DNA of 63,622 nt from a virus. The stretch is from the IMG/VR virus record IMGVR_UViG_3300045747_000073, positions 1 through 63,622 of that record. One strand, given 5' to 3'. The notes under the pieces were generated by a model. That model worked only from the letters and a program-made list of their open reading frames with translations. It did no database searches and was not told the DNA's origin. Positions 1 to 8,293 of the stretch are shown here, one piece after another (the stretch's first letter is position 1; the number at the start of each line of letters is the position of its first letter). Both the position numbers and the translations under genes were made by a program.

Positions 1-167
1 TCCCTTGGATAAGACACCAAGACTCAAGAAGGTATTGGGGTGGGCAACCACACTAACCATGCTGGCTAGCCTAGGTAAGGCGGCTCTAAGCTCACAGGTA
101 GAGCTTGCTATGTCTACCCTAGGTACACCGGGTGACTTGGTAAACAAGCAGATTAAGAGCTACACTA
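1..167. repeat. Terminal overlap (copy 1) with window end
   Basis: These 167 bases are identical to 63456-63622 except position 127 (a here, g at 63582). The repeat lies inside a coding gene and keeps its frame. It therefore looks like a circular-assembly overlap from a circularly permuted or terminally redundant genome, not a true short terminal repeat. The unique genome would be 63455 bp. Confidence 0.85.
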
Positions 168-1414
168 GTAACTTTGCCCGAGAGATTCGTAGTGATATGA
201 ATAAGTTTGGGTCATGGTCTACTGCATCACTGCACTTATCAGCACTGAACTCGTTAGAGATACCACGTAATATCCCTTCTGAAGATCTTAAAATGAAGAT
301 TGAGAAGTATGAGAACGAGTTAGCAGCTAGCCCCGATGAGAAAAGATTAGGTGAAATATCTAATGAGCTTGAGTCATTGTACAACAAATATGCTGGACAC
401 AACCTGTTTGATCGTTTAGGTTACAACGATACAGGCTACAACACCCAGACTAAGTTCGAGTATGAAGACTCAAACATGAAGACTGCTATGCATCTGTTCT
501 CGACAGTAATCCTTTTGAGGGCGCAGACAGACTCAACCAGATTGGCTGTGCTAAGTGTTGCTGGTGATACTGTAATGGGTAAGCTGCAGTCTCTGATGAT
601 GGTTCCTAAGGATAAGTGGGAAGGTATGTTCCAGCGTGGTGAACACATCACTAACGAGCAGGCTCAATCACTTAGGGAACTTGAGATGTATGGTATGGAT
701 GTGCCTATGATGATGGCTGCTATGTCTAAAGCAGATGGGGTTAACCTGTTCAATAAGGATGGCTCTATAGCTGATGCTTATAAGCCAATGTCAGAGAACT
801 TGTATACCACCTTAGGTAACCTAGTAGACTCACGGGTGGTCAACCCGCAAGCCCACAACCTGCCTAAGTACTTCAACGATCCTCGTCTACGTGTCATCAC
901 AGCAATGGGGCGGTTCATGGCAACGGCACATGCAGTTGTACTGCCTAGACTCTACCGCCAGTACTTGCTGGACGGTAACGTAGGTATGCGCTATCAAGCA
1001 TTTAGTGTTATTGCTGGTGCGTTGTTGCTAGGTGCTGTAGCAAACATGCTGAAAGACCAACTATCCTACGGGGAAGATAGCCCGTATATTAACGGGAAGA
1101 GAAAGAATATCCAGAGGACAATCAACTCGTCAGGTATTATAGGACAATATGAAAGAATCGTGGATAATGTATTCCCAATCTATCCACAAACTGGTGCTAA
1201 ATTTTCCAATAACCCTGCATTATGGTTAGGCAGTCAAGTTACACAGGCATCCCCTGTGCTCAGCTGGGCTACTAAACCTGTTGCCGGGGCTATAGCCATT
1301 GGAGAGGGTAACACACCGAAGGGGATTAAAAGCCTTGTAAGGGCCTCACCACTTGTAGGCAGCTTCCCACAAGCAGCATCCTACATTTCATCACTATTTA
1401 AGAAGGAAAACTAA
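1..1414 (+). CDS. Giant internal virion (ejection) protein, C-terminal part (gene split by window edge)
   Basis: This is the 3' part of the gene that starts at 60727. Positions 1-167 repeat 63456-63622, and joining the ends gives one open frame of 1381 codons including the stop (60727-63455 plus 1-1414), in phase. The segment is mostly helical and charged. It has a hydrophobic stretch (AFSVIAGALLLGAVANML, coded about 997-1050) that could insert in a membrane. Its position among large proteins after the tail genes fits the ejection proteins that podoviruses inject to form a channel for DNA. An apparent start near position 5 is only the window edge. The gene stops one base before the next start, so the two are probably coupled. 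The exact role is inferred from context. Confidence 0.8.
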   Translation, partial: PLDKTPRLKKVLGWATTLTMLASLGKAALSSQVELAMSTLGTPGDLVNKQIKSYTSNFAREIRSDMNKFGSWSTASLHLSALNSLEIPRNIPSEDLKMKIEKYENELAASPDEKRLGEISNELESLYNKYAGHNLFDRLGYNDTGYNTQTKFEYEDSNMKTAMHLFSTVILLRAQTDSTRLAVLSVAGDTVMGKLQSLMMVPKDKWEGMFQRGEHITNEQAQSLRELEMYGMDVPMMMAAMSKADGVNLFNKDGSIADAYKPMSENLYTTLGNLVDSRVVNPQAHNLPKYFNDPRLRVITAMGRFMATAHAVVLPRLYRQYLLDGNVGMRYQAFSVIAGALLLGAVANMLKDQLSYGEDSPYINGKRKNIQRTINSSGIIGQYERIVDNVFPIYPQTGAKFSNNPALWLGSQVTQASPVLSWATKPVAGAIAIGEGNTPKGIKSLVRASPLVGSFPQAASYISSLFKKEN

Positions 1415-4400
1415 ATGGCAACAATCATTCAGGGAAGACCAGTAACACGGGTTCCATCGGCTTCCACATCAGAGCGAATGCTCGCCTATCTTGGGGTGAA
1501 CCCTAATCTGGTTCCACCGATTGAAGAGGCAGTTGTTCCCGGGGCAGAAGCCTCACAGCAAGCGGTAGATACTATTGTTCCGGAGATGCTAGCGGTACCC
1601 CCGCTAGGGGGTCGGGGGAACTCTGCCGTACAGTTCGCCCCACCACTCGAACCAACATCTACACCGGAAGACTTGGCTATGCTCTCTCAATCGCCGATGG
1701 CGGGTAGAGAACGTTATTCAGTTGAGAACGTGGGTGGTGTTCCCGTTATGGATCCTGCTACTGGTGCTAATAAGGTAACCCCTGTAGGCATGGATCAGTA
1801 CGCCAAAGAGCGTGCTAACCAACTACAGTCACTACCAAACTATTCCCAGATTGATTCAGGCAAGAGCCCAACCGAGTATGCCTCTGAGGTTCTTCAGGAG
1901 CATGCCCGGTCTACTGGGAAGATGACACCTGAACATGCCCGTGAGATCGAGAACTGGGCGGATACTAGTGGTAACATCTTTGGTATCATCCAAGATAGAA
2001 CGATGGCTAACCTGTTTACTCAACCTAAGTTCTTCTCAACCAACCAAGACTATCTTGATGCAGGGCTTAAGGTTCCTGCTGCTACAGAGTTGATTGTTGA
2101 GAACGGATTAGAGGGGCATGAGAAGAATATTGCCACGGCTATCGGTGTGGGTATGAGCATGGGTGTTGGGCAAACACTGATGTATAAAGATGCTGATACT
2201 AAGGATCCTGTTAGTCCAACAGGTCGTACAATGACTGATGCCAGACCACTTGTGGACATCATCAATTCCACTATGGCCTTCGCTCAGAATGCCTTGGATA
2301 ATATGGGCTACAGTGTTCCACCTGAAGTTGTTCGTAAGTTTGCGACTATTCAAGCTCACTCTGAGATTGCTGATGGTAACCTTATCGAGATGAAGGATGA
2401 ACGGGGTCGTTCGGTATTTGGTGCCACACCAGACACTAAGGACTACTCCCGTAAGATGTCTTACTTAGCAGAAGCCTTGAGTGGTGATACCAAGCGTAAG
2501 GGTGTTTCATATGCACCTAATATCTCTGGATCAACCTTTACTGCACCCGGTAGCCAGCTGACTAAGGGGTCCATCACTCCTGATGGAACTAAGGCAACTA
2601 ACGCAGAAGTTGTGAAGGACTTGCTGTCATCCATCCAGTACGTTTACCGCCCTATGGATGTGGCCTACAAAGAGCTAGAGCTTAATATGATCCAAGAAGC
2701 TATGGAGCCTGAGGGTCGTTGGTCTAATAGTGAGTTTGCTAAACGTAACAAGGTGTCTAAAGCTAACTACAATGCGGCTATGGCCGAGTTCAAGCCACCA
2801 GAAGGGTATGACCCAGCAGACCCACAGCAAGTAGAGAAGTTCCAGAAGGACAAGGCAGAACATGCCCGTAGCGTTATCAATGATAAGCTTAAGCTGTTGA
2901 ACTATGATGTCAACACTGCTAAGGGTATCGCCGCCCCATTCTATATCTCCTTGTTGCATGACAACGCTAACCAACGGTTCTACGAGAACACTCGCGGTGC
3001 TGATGCAACTAACTCTAAGACCGGTGTTCGTGAGATGCGTAATCCGTTGAACCAAGACTGGGTTCGTCCTACTAGTTTGTTTGATTCCAAAGAAGTTGAA
3101 CGGATTAAACGGGAAGGCACTGCTGCCCTGTATAAGAACGGTAATGCTAGACAGACTGCCTTTGACAACATGAATATCTCTGATCTGAATGCGGTTGGAA
3201 CAATGATTGCTGCTGTAATTAACTACAATACAGTAGTGAACTCAGACAAGACCGTGCTTAAGCTTCCTGAGAGTGTTCTGTTGGGTATGTATACCCCTGC
3301 TATTGGTGGTGCCTTGGCGCAGTTAGGTGCCCAGTACAAAGCATTCATGGCTAATCCTAAGCAGGGCGATCATACCAATATCAAGCAACACCTAGCGGCC
3401 ATGCCTACTGGTGAAGCACTGGGTAATAAGAACTTGTGGGATAGCTTGGATTCTCTGCTGACCGGGTTCAATGATCCCAACCTCAAGCAGAAGCACGTAC
3501 TAATGTCCTATCTGAACTTTGATGACGGTAATCAGAATGGTATCTTCTTGCAGTCTTTGTTCTATGGTGACTCACCCAATGCTCGTCGTCTGGGTACGTT
3601 CGATCCTACTCTAAACGACATGCGGCAGTTAGCTAGTGGTGTTATTAAGGGTGAGATCAAGAACTTACTAAAGGACAACCCAGAAGCACTCGCTGCTTGG
3701 GGTAACTTCTTTGATGATGTCGGTAAGGATGACAAGTTCGCGGCAGATATGTTCAAGAAGCCTATCATGCGTAACTCGTATGGTATGGATGCTTCCATGT
3801 TTGAGACCCACATCTTTGACTTCTTGGTAGAGAAAGAGGATGCATTTACTAAGCATGTACTAGATACTGGTGTATACAAAGACATGGGTGAGGCTGCAGC
3901 AATGCTCAACAGGGCATTAGAAGCAACACTCCATAAGATTGTTAATCAGCAGTATAGCTCAGTGGTTAAGGCGGCAGGTCGTATGATGGCAGCAGTTGGT
4001 GGATACCCTATTCTTAAAGCACCTGACGGTGACGATATGGTTCTTACACCAGTAAGTCTACAGGGTGTTAACCAACAAGCTAACGACAAGCTTGAGTACC
4101 GCACCCTGCTTAGTGGTGAACGGGTTATGGTTAAGAACAAGGCATACAAGACGGTTGATATTGCTACCGAGGGTGGTGACGTTATTAGCACACCAATAGC
4201 CACTCGCCAAGCCAATCCCGCGTTCCATAAGGGTGTACAGACCTATTACCACGATGGTACTGGCGAGGTATCTACCTTCAAGAACTTCGCAGGCTCAGGT
4301 CTGAAGAACTACATGGCTGTGATGCCTATTCAAGGTGCTGATGGCTCGCTGGTTAAGCTTACGACACTTGCAGTGAACAAGAACAGAACCAATAAGGCTG

Positions 4401-5149
4401 TTCTGCCTGTGTCCTACAACCACGACGCTATTAACTCTACGGGGGCTGGTGCGTTGTACTATCGTAACGCCTACAACAACATTGCCATCCCACAGGCCAT
4501 CCCAGAGATTGCTAAGTTTGGTAAGAGGCTTGAAGCAGCTCTGATGCAAGAGATCCAGAAGACAAAGACTAAAGTATCTGGCATGGGCACTTGGATTGGT
4601 ATCGGTGAAGATGGTGATTACCCGGGCATGGGTGGTTTGTTTGATGAGCTATACGAGAAGATCAGACCAGACGGTTCCTACAAGAACTACTTCTTGCTCC
4701 GGCAAGGGTATGATGTAGATAATAAGTCTGTTCCTTCTGATGTTAAACAAAAGGCATTGTCCTCATGGGATAAGTACTCCGGTAAGATCAAGGACGCAAT
4801 CAACGAGGCTAAGAAGCTGGGTTGGCGTGAGCCCGGGTCTATTGATGAGAACATCCGGGCTGTTGCTGTTGTCAAGCAAGCAGACTATATCAAGATGATT
4901 GATCTGGCGGGTAGACAGCTTAAATTGTTTGGTGACTCCGACAGCAAGCTACACTCTTGGGCCGCTAACTTTGAGAACAAGGTTCTTAAGACGGGTCGTG
5001 ACTTAGCCCTAGCCACTAAGCAGGGCGGTATCGGGCAGATGACTGCTTCGGGTGGCGCTAAGGCAATGTCAGCGGATAAGCTGTATAGCAAACCAATTAC
5101 CGGGTCTCCTGAGCCAAGCACTACTAACCAAGAAGAAACCCCTTTCTAA
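1415..5149 (+). CDS. Candidate virion RNA polymerase (divergent single-subunit RNAP), internal virion protein, 1244 aa
   Basis: This is the last gene of the virion block, starting one base after the 1380-aa ejection protein. Three palm motifs of T7-type RNA polymerases occur in order. Motif A is FDDGNQNGI with D704-G705, G709-I710, S714 and D719, matching T7 D537-G, G542-I, S547 and D552 at the same spacing. Motif B is KKPIMRNSYG, where K781, M785, Y789 and G790 match T7 K631, M635, Y639 and G640. Motif C is NHDA, with H1003-D1004. For the T/DxxGR motif there are two candidates: NANQRFY (517-523) and DERGR (328-332). Spacings of 77 and 215 residues are in the range of T7 and N4. Other ejection proteins surround it and the 729-aa polymerase is separate, so I infer a packaged, injected polymerase as in N4. 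At 1244 aa it is far shorter than N4 vRNAP (about 3500 aa). Without a profile search the call is strong but unproven; otherwise it is an ejection protein. Confidence 0.72.
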   Translation: MATIIQGRPVTRVPSASTSERMLAYLGVNPNLVPPIEEAVVPGAEASQQAVDTIVPEMLAVPPLGGRGNSAVQFAPPLEPTSTPEDLAMLSQSPMAGRERYSVENVGGVPVMDPATGANKVTPVGMDQYAKERANQLQSLPNYSQIDSGKSPTEYASEVLQEHARSTGKMTPEHAREIENWADTSGNIFGIIQDRTMANLFTQPKFFSTNQDYLDAGLKVPAATELIVENGLEGHEKNIATAIGVGMSMGVGQTLMYKDADTKDPVSPTGRTMTDARPLVDIINSTMAFAQNALDNMGYSVPPEVVRKFATIQAHSEIADGNLIEMKDERGRSVFGATPDTKDYSRKMSYLAEALSGDTKRKGVSYAPNISGSTFTAPGSQLTKGSITPDGTKATNAEVVKDLLSSIQYVYRPMDVAYKELELNMIQEAMEPEGRWSNSEFAKRNKVSKANYNAAMAEFKPPEGYDPADPQQVEKFQKDKAEHARSVINDKLKLLNYDVNTAKGIAAPFYISLLHDNANQRFYENTRGADATNSKTGVREMRNPLNQDWVRPTSLFDSKEVERIKREGTAALYKNGNARQTAFDNMNISDLNAVGTMIAAVINYNTVVNSDKTVLKLPESVLLGMYTPAIGGALAQLGAQYKAFMANPKQGDHTNIKQHLAAMPTGEALGNKNLWDSLDSLLTGFNDPNLKQKHVLMSYLNFDDGNQNGIFLQSLFYGDSPNARRLGTFDPTLNDMRQLASGVIKGEIKNLLKDNPEALAAWGNFFDDVGKDDKFAADMFKKPIMRNSYGMDASMFETHIFDFLVEKEDAFTKHVLDTGVYKDMGEAAAMLNRALEATLHKIVNQQYSSVVKAAGRMMAAVGGYPILKAPDGDDMVLTPVSLQGVNQQANDKLEYRTLLSGERVMVKNKAYKTVDIATEGGDVISTPIATRQANPAFHKGVQTYYHDGTGEVSTFKNFAGSGLKNYMAVMPIQGADGSLVKLTTLAVNKNRTNKAVLPVSYNHDAINSTGAGALYYRNAYNNIAIPQAIPEIAKFGKRLEAALMQEIQKTKTKVSGMGTWIGIGEDGDYPGMGGLFDELYEKIRPDGSYKNYFLLRQGYDVDNKSVPSDVKQKALSSWDKYSGKIKDAINEAKKLGWREPGSIDENIRAVAVVKQADYIKMIDLAGRQLKLFGDSDSKLHSWAANFENKVLKTGRDLALATKQGGIGQMTASGGAKAMSADKLYSKPITGSPEPSTTNQEETPF

Positions 5150-5154
5150 ATTAA

Positions 5155-5193
5155 AACCCCACAAGGTATCCTTATAGGACGCCTTGTGGGGTT
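5155..5193. terminator. Bidirectional intrinsic terminator at the convergence of the two gene blocks
   Basis: A perfect 12-bp stem (AACCCCACAAGG at 5155-5166 with CCTTGTGGGGTT at 5182-5193) is followed on the plus strand by ATATTTTTAG. Upstream it has TAAATTAAAA, which gives a U-rich tail on the minus-strand transcript. It sits between the stops of the last plus gene (5149) and the last minus gene (5200), so it can end both giant transcription units. Confidence 0.93.
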
Positions 5194-5199
5194 ATATTT

Positions 5200-5445
5200 T
5201 TAGTTCATTGCTTCTTTGATTCGTGACCGTGCTAACTCAGCTTGGGAGTCTGCTCGTGCCCTTGCTGCTCCCGCATCCATACCTCGACGGATATACTCGT
5301 TGTAGTTCTCTTGCTGCATCTTGCTCACTGCGGCTGCGTTGATCTTAGGGGTGCCAGCTAGCTTAGGGTCTAGCCCTAACTCTTGGCATACCTCTTCGTC
5401 TGTAGTGTCTCCACCACGGAGGGCATCTAGGTTGTAGTGTTTCAT
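5200..5445 (-). CDS. Small conserved-looking phage protein, 81 aa
   Basis: Last gene of the minus-strand block. Its start overlaps the stop of the Dps-like gene by ATGA, which indicates translational coupling. The C-terminal half is helical and rich in Ala, Arg and Glu (AGAARARADSQAELARSRIKEA). No domain is recognised and no function is proposed. Confidence 0.8.
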   Translation of the reverse strand: MKHYNLDALRGGDTTDEEVCQELGLDPKLAGTPKINAAAVSKMQQENYNEYIRRGMDAGAARARADSQAELARSRIKEAMN

Positions 5446-5927
5446 TTAATACTCTTCCCGGCTGATGCCTTTACTTTCCAGTTCAATTTGTTGAGTGCTT
5501 TGCTGTAGTCACCCAGCATAGTAGCTACACCAGCATAACCAGAGTCTTCTGCTAGATCATAGAGTGCTTGTGTTGACTCAATAAGCTCATCAAGCTCTTC
5601 GTTCATCTCAATCATCATTGACTTACTGTCCTTGACGCTGGGTTCAGCCTCATCTACTGAGGATGCGCTAATCAATTGCTCAAGGCTAGTTAGCACAGGC
5701 TTGTCTAGTTGCCTAATGGTTTCACCAAGGGTATCATGGGATTCCCACAAGTACTCATAGATCTCTTGGAAGAGCATGTGGTCTTGTAGAAAAGTTGGAC
5801 CCTGAATATTGAAATGAAAGATGTGTGACTTAAAGTACACAAGAAAGTTATCTGCCCATAGCTTCTGAAGTGGTGCTGCGATAGCACCATTACTACCAGT
5901 ACTCAACGGTGATTTATTTGTTGCCAT
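5442..5927 (-). CDS. Dps-like ferritin-family protein, 161 aa
   Basis: Dps proteins form dodecameric shells that oxidise and store iron and can coat DNA. The sequence keeps the family pattern: HFNIQGPTFLQDH aligns with the Dps HWNVxGPxFxxLH segment, and SHDTLGE keeps the D...E pair of the ferroxidase site. The aspartate usually found four residues after the second His is replaced by Gln with Glu next to it, so iron chemistry may be altered. The length is typical of Dps. I chose ATG at 5927 (MATNKSPLS) because AAGGAA precedes it; the frame stays open to 5972. It overlaps the 37-aa gene upstream by 14 bases. It may protect phage DNA from oxidative damage, which is inference. Confidence 0.8.
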   Translation of the reverse strand: MATNKSPLSTGSNGAIAAPLQKLWADNFLVYFKSHIFHFNIQGPTFLQDHMLFQEIYEYLWESHDTLGETIRQLDKPVLTSLEQLISASSVDEAEPSVKDSKSMMIEMNEELDELIESTQALYDLAEDSGYAGVATMLGDYSKALNKLNWKVKASAGKSIK

Positions 5928-6027
5928 TTGATTGTTCCTTATCTTGTTTCTTCTTACCGAAGATTTGTTCATAGTTATCCCTGTACTTCTCTTGATCTAC
6001 AGGTCGTGGGCATGAGCCTTTACTCAT
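5914..6027 (-). CDS. Small phage protein with KGSxPRP...YxxIFG pattern, 37 aa
   Basis: The frame starts at the second of two adjacent ATGs, five bases after AGGAG, and runs into the Dps-like start. MSKGSCPRPV followed by YRDNYEQIFGKK matches a short motif style seen in many small phage proteins of unknown function (basic KGS-x-x-RP head, Y-x-x-IFG tail). The protein is strongly charged. Confidence 0.7.
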   Translation of the reverse strand: MSKGSCPRPVDQEKYRDNYEQIFGKKKQDKEQSNGNK

Positions 6028-6172
6028 CATTACTCCTTATTGTTCATTGCTGTTTACGCCTCAGCAGTATGTCTAACGTGCATACCGTATATTACAGGAC
6101 GAGATCAGATCACCATCCTTTCCAGTGGGTTAATTAAGAATAACTAACTGAAGGGTATGCCTTTAGAGGCGC

Positions 6173-6193
6173 CCTCCTTTAGGTACCAGCTAA
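6173..6193 (-). promoter_or_regulatory. Candidate phage-RNAP promoter, element E1
   Basis: Read on the minus strand: TTAGCTGGTACCTAAAGGAG, one of eleven copies of a shared element. It points toward the 6027, 5927 and 5445 genes, about 150 bases downstream. The TAA inside it is the stop codon of the 48-aa gene. I propose a duplex promoter of the T7-type polymerase. Confidence 0.6.
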
Positions 6194-6325
6194 TTTTCTT
6201 AGTTGGTACTCATACCACTCCATTAAGTAATTTTGTCTACCATACTTTTCCCGTAGCCTTCGTGATCTAAGATACACATCCCTTGGTATGGGCATATCTA
6301 ATACATAGCCAACACAGGTATTCAT
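6179..6325 (-). CDS. Small protein, 48 aa, ending inside promoter element E1
   Basis: ATG at 6325 is preceded by AAGGAAGTTTGG and overlaps the stop of the 65-aa gene by ATGA. The protein is basic and aromatic (REKYGRQNYLMEWYEY). Its last codons are Leu-Ala-Gly-Thr-stop, read from the promoter-like element itself. No family is recognised. Confidence 0.75.
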   Translation of the reverse strand: MNTCVGYVLDMPIPRDVYLRSRRLREKYGRQNYLMEWYEYQLRKLAGT

Positions 6326-6519
6326 CCAAACTTCCTTTCCAATAATGCTAAGATCTCTTCCAAGTCAATATCAGAGACCTCATCCAAGTCATCTAAATCG
6401 AACGGCTTGTCAGGGTATATCTTAAGCAACTCATCACGAGTTACCCACTGAGTATTACCCGGCCAGTAACCCGCATGGTAGTGCATGTCATCGGGGTATT
6501 CACTTCCTAGATCATGCAT
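6322..6519 (-). CDS. Small acidic protein downstream of ribonucleotide reductase, 65 aa
   Basis: The frame overlaps the 3' end of the reductase gene by 13 bases from ATG 6519. A TTG at 6534 would extend it to 70 aa. The C-terminus is very acidic (DLDDLDEVSDIDLEE). It keeps the compact, coupled operon spacing. Function unknown. Confidence 0.72.
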   Translation of the reverse strand: MHDLGSEYPDDMHYHAGYWPGNTQWVTRDELLKIYPDKPFDLDDLDEVSDIDLEEILALLERKFG

Positions 6520-7417
6520 ACACCACTCACACAAGCTAATTGTTGAACACCCTCAACCTGATCGGAGTATTCCTCGAAGTCATTCCAATCAATCCCGGCA
6601 GGAATCTTAGCAGCCATATCCTTGTACTCCTGTTCAGTGCATTCTTCGTAGGGTGCTTGTTGATATGTGCCACCATCGTCCGGCAGGAACGATACGCCAG
6701 TACACTCATCGAAGTGGTTATAAACCCATGACCCAACCTCCATCCATTCATTCTCCTTTATGGAGATAGTTACTGATGGATTATGGTCAGTGTACCATGT
6801 CTTGTACTTGAGCCATAGTTCTAAGTGTTGAATCGCCGTAAGATCCTTCTTAGTAAACCCGGCGCATTTCTGTGGAAACGAGAAAACCACAGTATCTTGA
6901 GGTTTCATAACGCAGTCTTCATGAGGGAATCCTTGCTCAATAAGGAAGGTAGTCATTGGATCCTTCTTATCCTGTCGAATACGACGAATGTAGAAGGGTG
7001 CATGCCCCGGGTGGATACCACTAGATGTCTGAGTAAGCTGGCTCACCGTGCCCTCAGGTTTGATCGTGGTGATTGCCTTTGACCGTGGGATGCCCAGGGT
7101 ATCAGCCCAGATATTGTTTGTCTCTGTGGCACAATCTGATAGCTTCTTGAGGATGTGCTCAAGAGAGATGATAGACTCACCACGGAGGATTGGGTTGTCA
7201 AGGATACCAGTCATGGATACACCCAACAAACGCTCCTCTTCAGTGTTCTGCTGCCAGATCTTACGCAGATACGGGAAGTCAGTGAGGGTGGCTTGCATGG
7301 TACCCATGATAGTAGCAATGCGTACTTTCTCCAGCAAGGTTTCGATGGTATCTTGTGGGGATACTACTACAGTAGATAGGTTACAAAATTGTTGTGGACG
7401 CAATAAAATCTCTCCAC
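6507..7417 (-). CDS. nrdJ: Class II ribonucleoside-triphosphate reductase, exon 2 (C-terminal)
   Basis: This is the second exon of the reductase; exon 1 is 8294-9263. Joining T at 8294 to GT at 7417 restores NPCGEILL and then QFCNLS, the active-site segment of adenosylcobalamin-dependent RTPR. Spliced, the gene has 627 codons (626 aa plus stop), in phase. The C-terminal end CVSGVCMI (Cys619 and Cys624) matches the shuttle cysteine pair of the class II enzyme. The enzyme makes dNTPs from NTPs for phage DNA synthesis. An internal ATG-like start in this exon has no ribosome binding site and lacks the catalytic cysteine, so independent translation would be inactive. Confidence 0.93.
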
Positions 7418-7513
7418 CTTACTGTTACTTCGGTTGTTGCGTACAACCTACTGACCACTTGCCTGTGGCGGGGTGACTCTTCATTCACCCTCTAGAGTTT
7501 CTTTTGTTATACT

Positions 7514-8140
7514 CTAGATCAGACTATCGCATGTAATATGTTTCCACGTTCTATTGTATCGAATATTGTTTATAACACAGTGTTTAACATCAAAGATATT
7601 GGCAATTTCTTTTGTAGTTTTATCGGTGATTAGCAAGCTTTTAATTTCCTTAACTTGCTTCTCATCCAGAATTGCTCTACCATTCTTTGATCCGGCTTGT
7701 ATACCTCTATAGATATCCGGTCGTTCTGAATGTATCTTCAATGCTCGTTTGCTACGGGCTTCTTTGGTGTCCTTCTTGCTTATGGCAAGTTTGGTTGCCT
7801 CAGAAGTTGCTTTCCTGTGCTTTTCTTTATTCTCGGGTATGTTGTACCAACTAGGTTCAACCCCTAACTCACCACCCATTTGAAGGTTTAACCCAATCAT
7901 TTGTGTGGGTCTATAGTAAGCCTCTGCCAAGAGAGCTTCCTGTAAACTTAGGCTTTGATCCATCATTTCTATTTCGATATCTGACCAAGCGGTTGACTTT
8001 AAGAAACATACCAGAGGTGTCTGGTGTTTGTTCCTTCTGTGCCCACGAATTCGCTCAGATAGGTCTTTAGTTATTCCAACATAGCCCTCTGACATAACGT
8101 CTGTGTGACCTTTATGCCTAATCCAATATACTGTGTACAT
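7514..8140 (-). CDS. Intron-encoded GIY-YIG homing endonuclease, 208 aa
   Basis: The N-terminal GIY-YIG domain shows YTVYWIRH...GYVGITKDLSERIRGH, with the catalytic Arg and downstream Glu (LLAEAYY). The C-terminal part (KQVKEIKSLL...TTKEIANIFDV) looks like a helix-turn-helix for target binding. It lies wholly inside the intron, so it probably spreads the intron into empty reductase genes. ATG 8140 is chosen because GAGAGGGG precedes it; a GTG at 8155 is also in frame. Promoter element E2 lies about 40 bases upstream. The N-terminal domain is similar in pattern to the protein at 56144. Confidence 0.9.
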   Translation of the reverse strand: MYTVYWIRHKGHTDVMSEGYVGITKDLSERIRGHRRNKHQTPLVCFLKSTAWSDIEIEMMDQSLSLQEALLAEAYYRPTQMIGLNLQMGGELGVEPSWYNIPENKEKHRKATSEATKLAISKKDTKEARSKRALKIHSERPDIYRGIQAGSKNGRAILDEKQVKEIKSLLITDKTTKEIANIFDVKHCVINNIRYNRTWKHITCDSLI

Positions 8141-8178
8141 AATTACCCCTCTCACTTAGTCGTTCACGGTGAATAACT

Positions 8179-8200
8179 TTCTCCTATAGGTACCGGCTAG
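8179..8200 (-). promoter_or_regulatory. Candidate phage-RNAP promoter, element E2 (inside the intron)
   Basis: Minus-strand CTAGCCGGTACCTATAGGAG, inside the group I intron upstream of its endonuclease gene. It shares 21 bases with E6 at 26655-26675. Its position suggests that the homing gene is transcribed separately from the reductase message. Confidence 0.6.
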
Positions 8201-8293
8201 CGCCCTGCAAAGAAAACTATCCTTCCGCCCTGTCGCCTACTGCTAGGCTTCCAAGTCAATCAGAGAGGGTTTTAAATCCGCATGTAATTATTT

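Larger units (their letters stand above)
7418..8293 (-). ncRNA. Group I self-splicing intron in the ribonucleotide reductase gene
   Basis: The boundaries are set by the protein. Exon 1 ends AATCCGT and exon 2 begins GTGGAGAG, so splicing gives N-P-C-G-E. Group I rules are met: the last exon base is T and the last intron base is G. Exon AATCCGT pairs with intron GCGGATT just downstream, a 7-bp P1 helix ending in the expected U-G wobble, with a 12-nt loop. Near the 3' end GGTTGT and ACAACC form a perfect hairpin (P9-like). Length is 876 nt, of which 627 encode a GIY-YIG protein. I did not model the full P3-P8 core. Confidence 0.88.

Noticed and set aside
328-5149. HD dipeptides at residues 515-516 and 946-947 of the 1244-aa protein as motif C
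   Set aside because: Residue 515 lies before motif A and 946 lacks the hydrophobic lead-in; H1003-D1004 fits best in order and context.
5928-6137. Plus-strand 69-codon frame at the end of the minus block
   Set aside because: Opposite to real minus genes, no ribosome site, Cys/Ser-rich random sequence.
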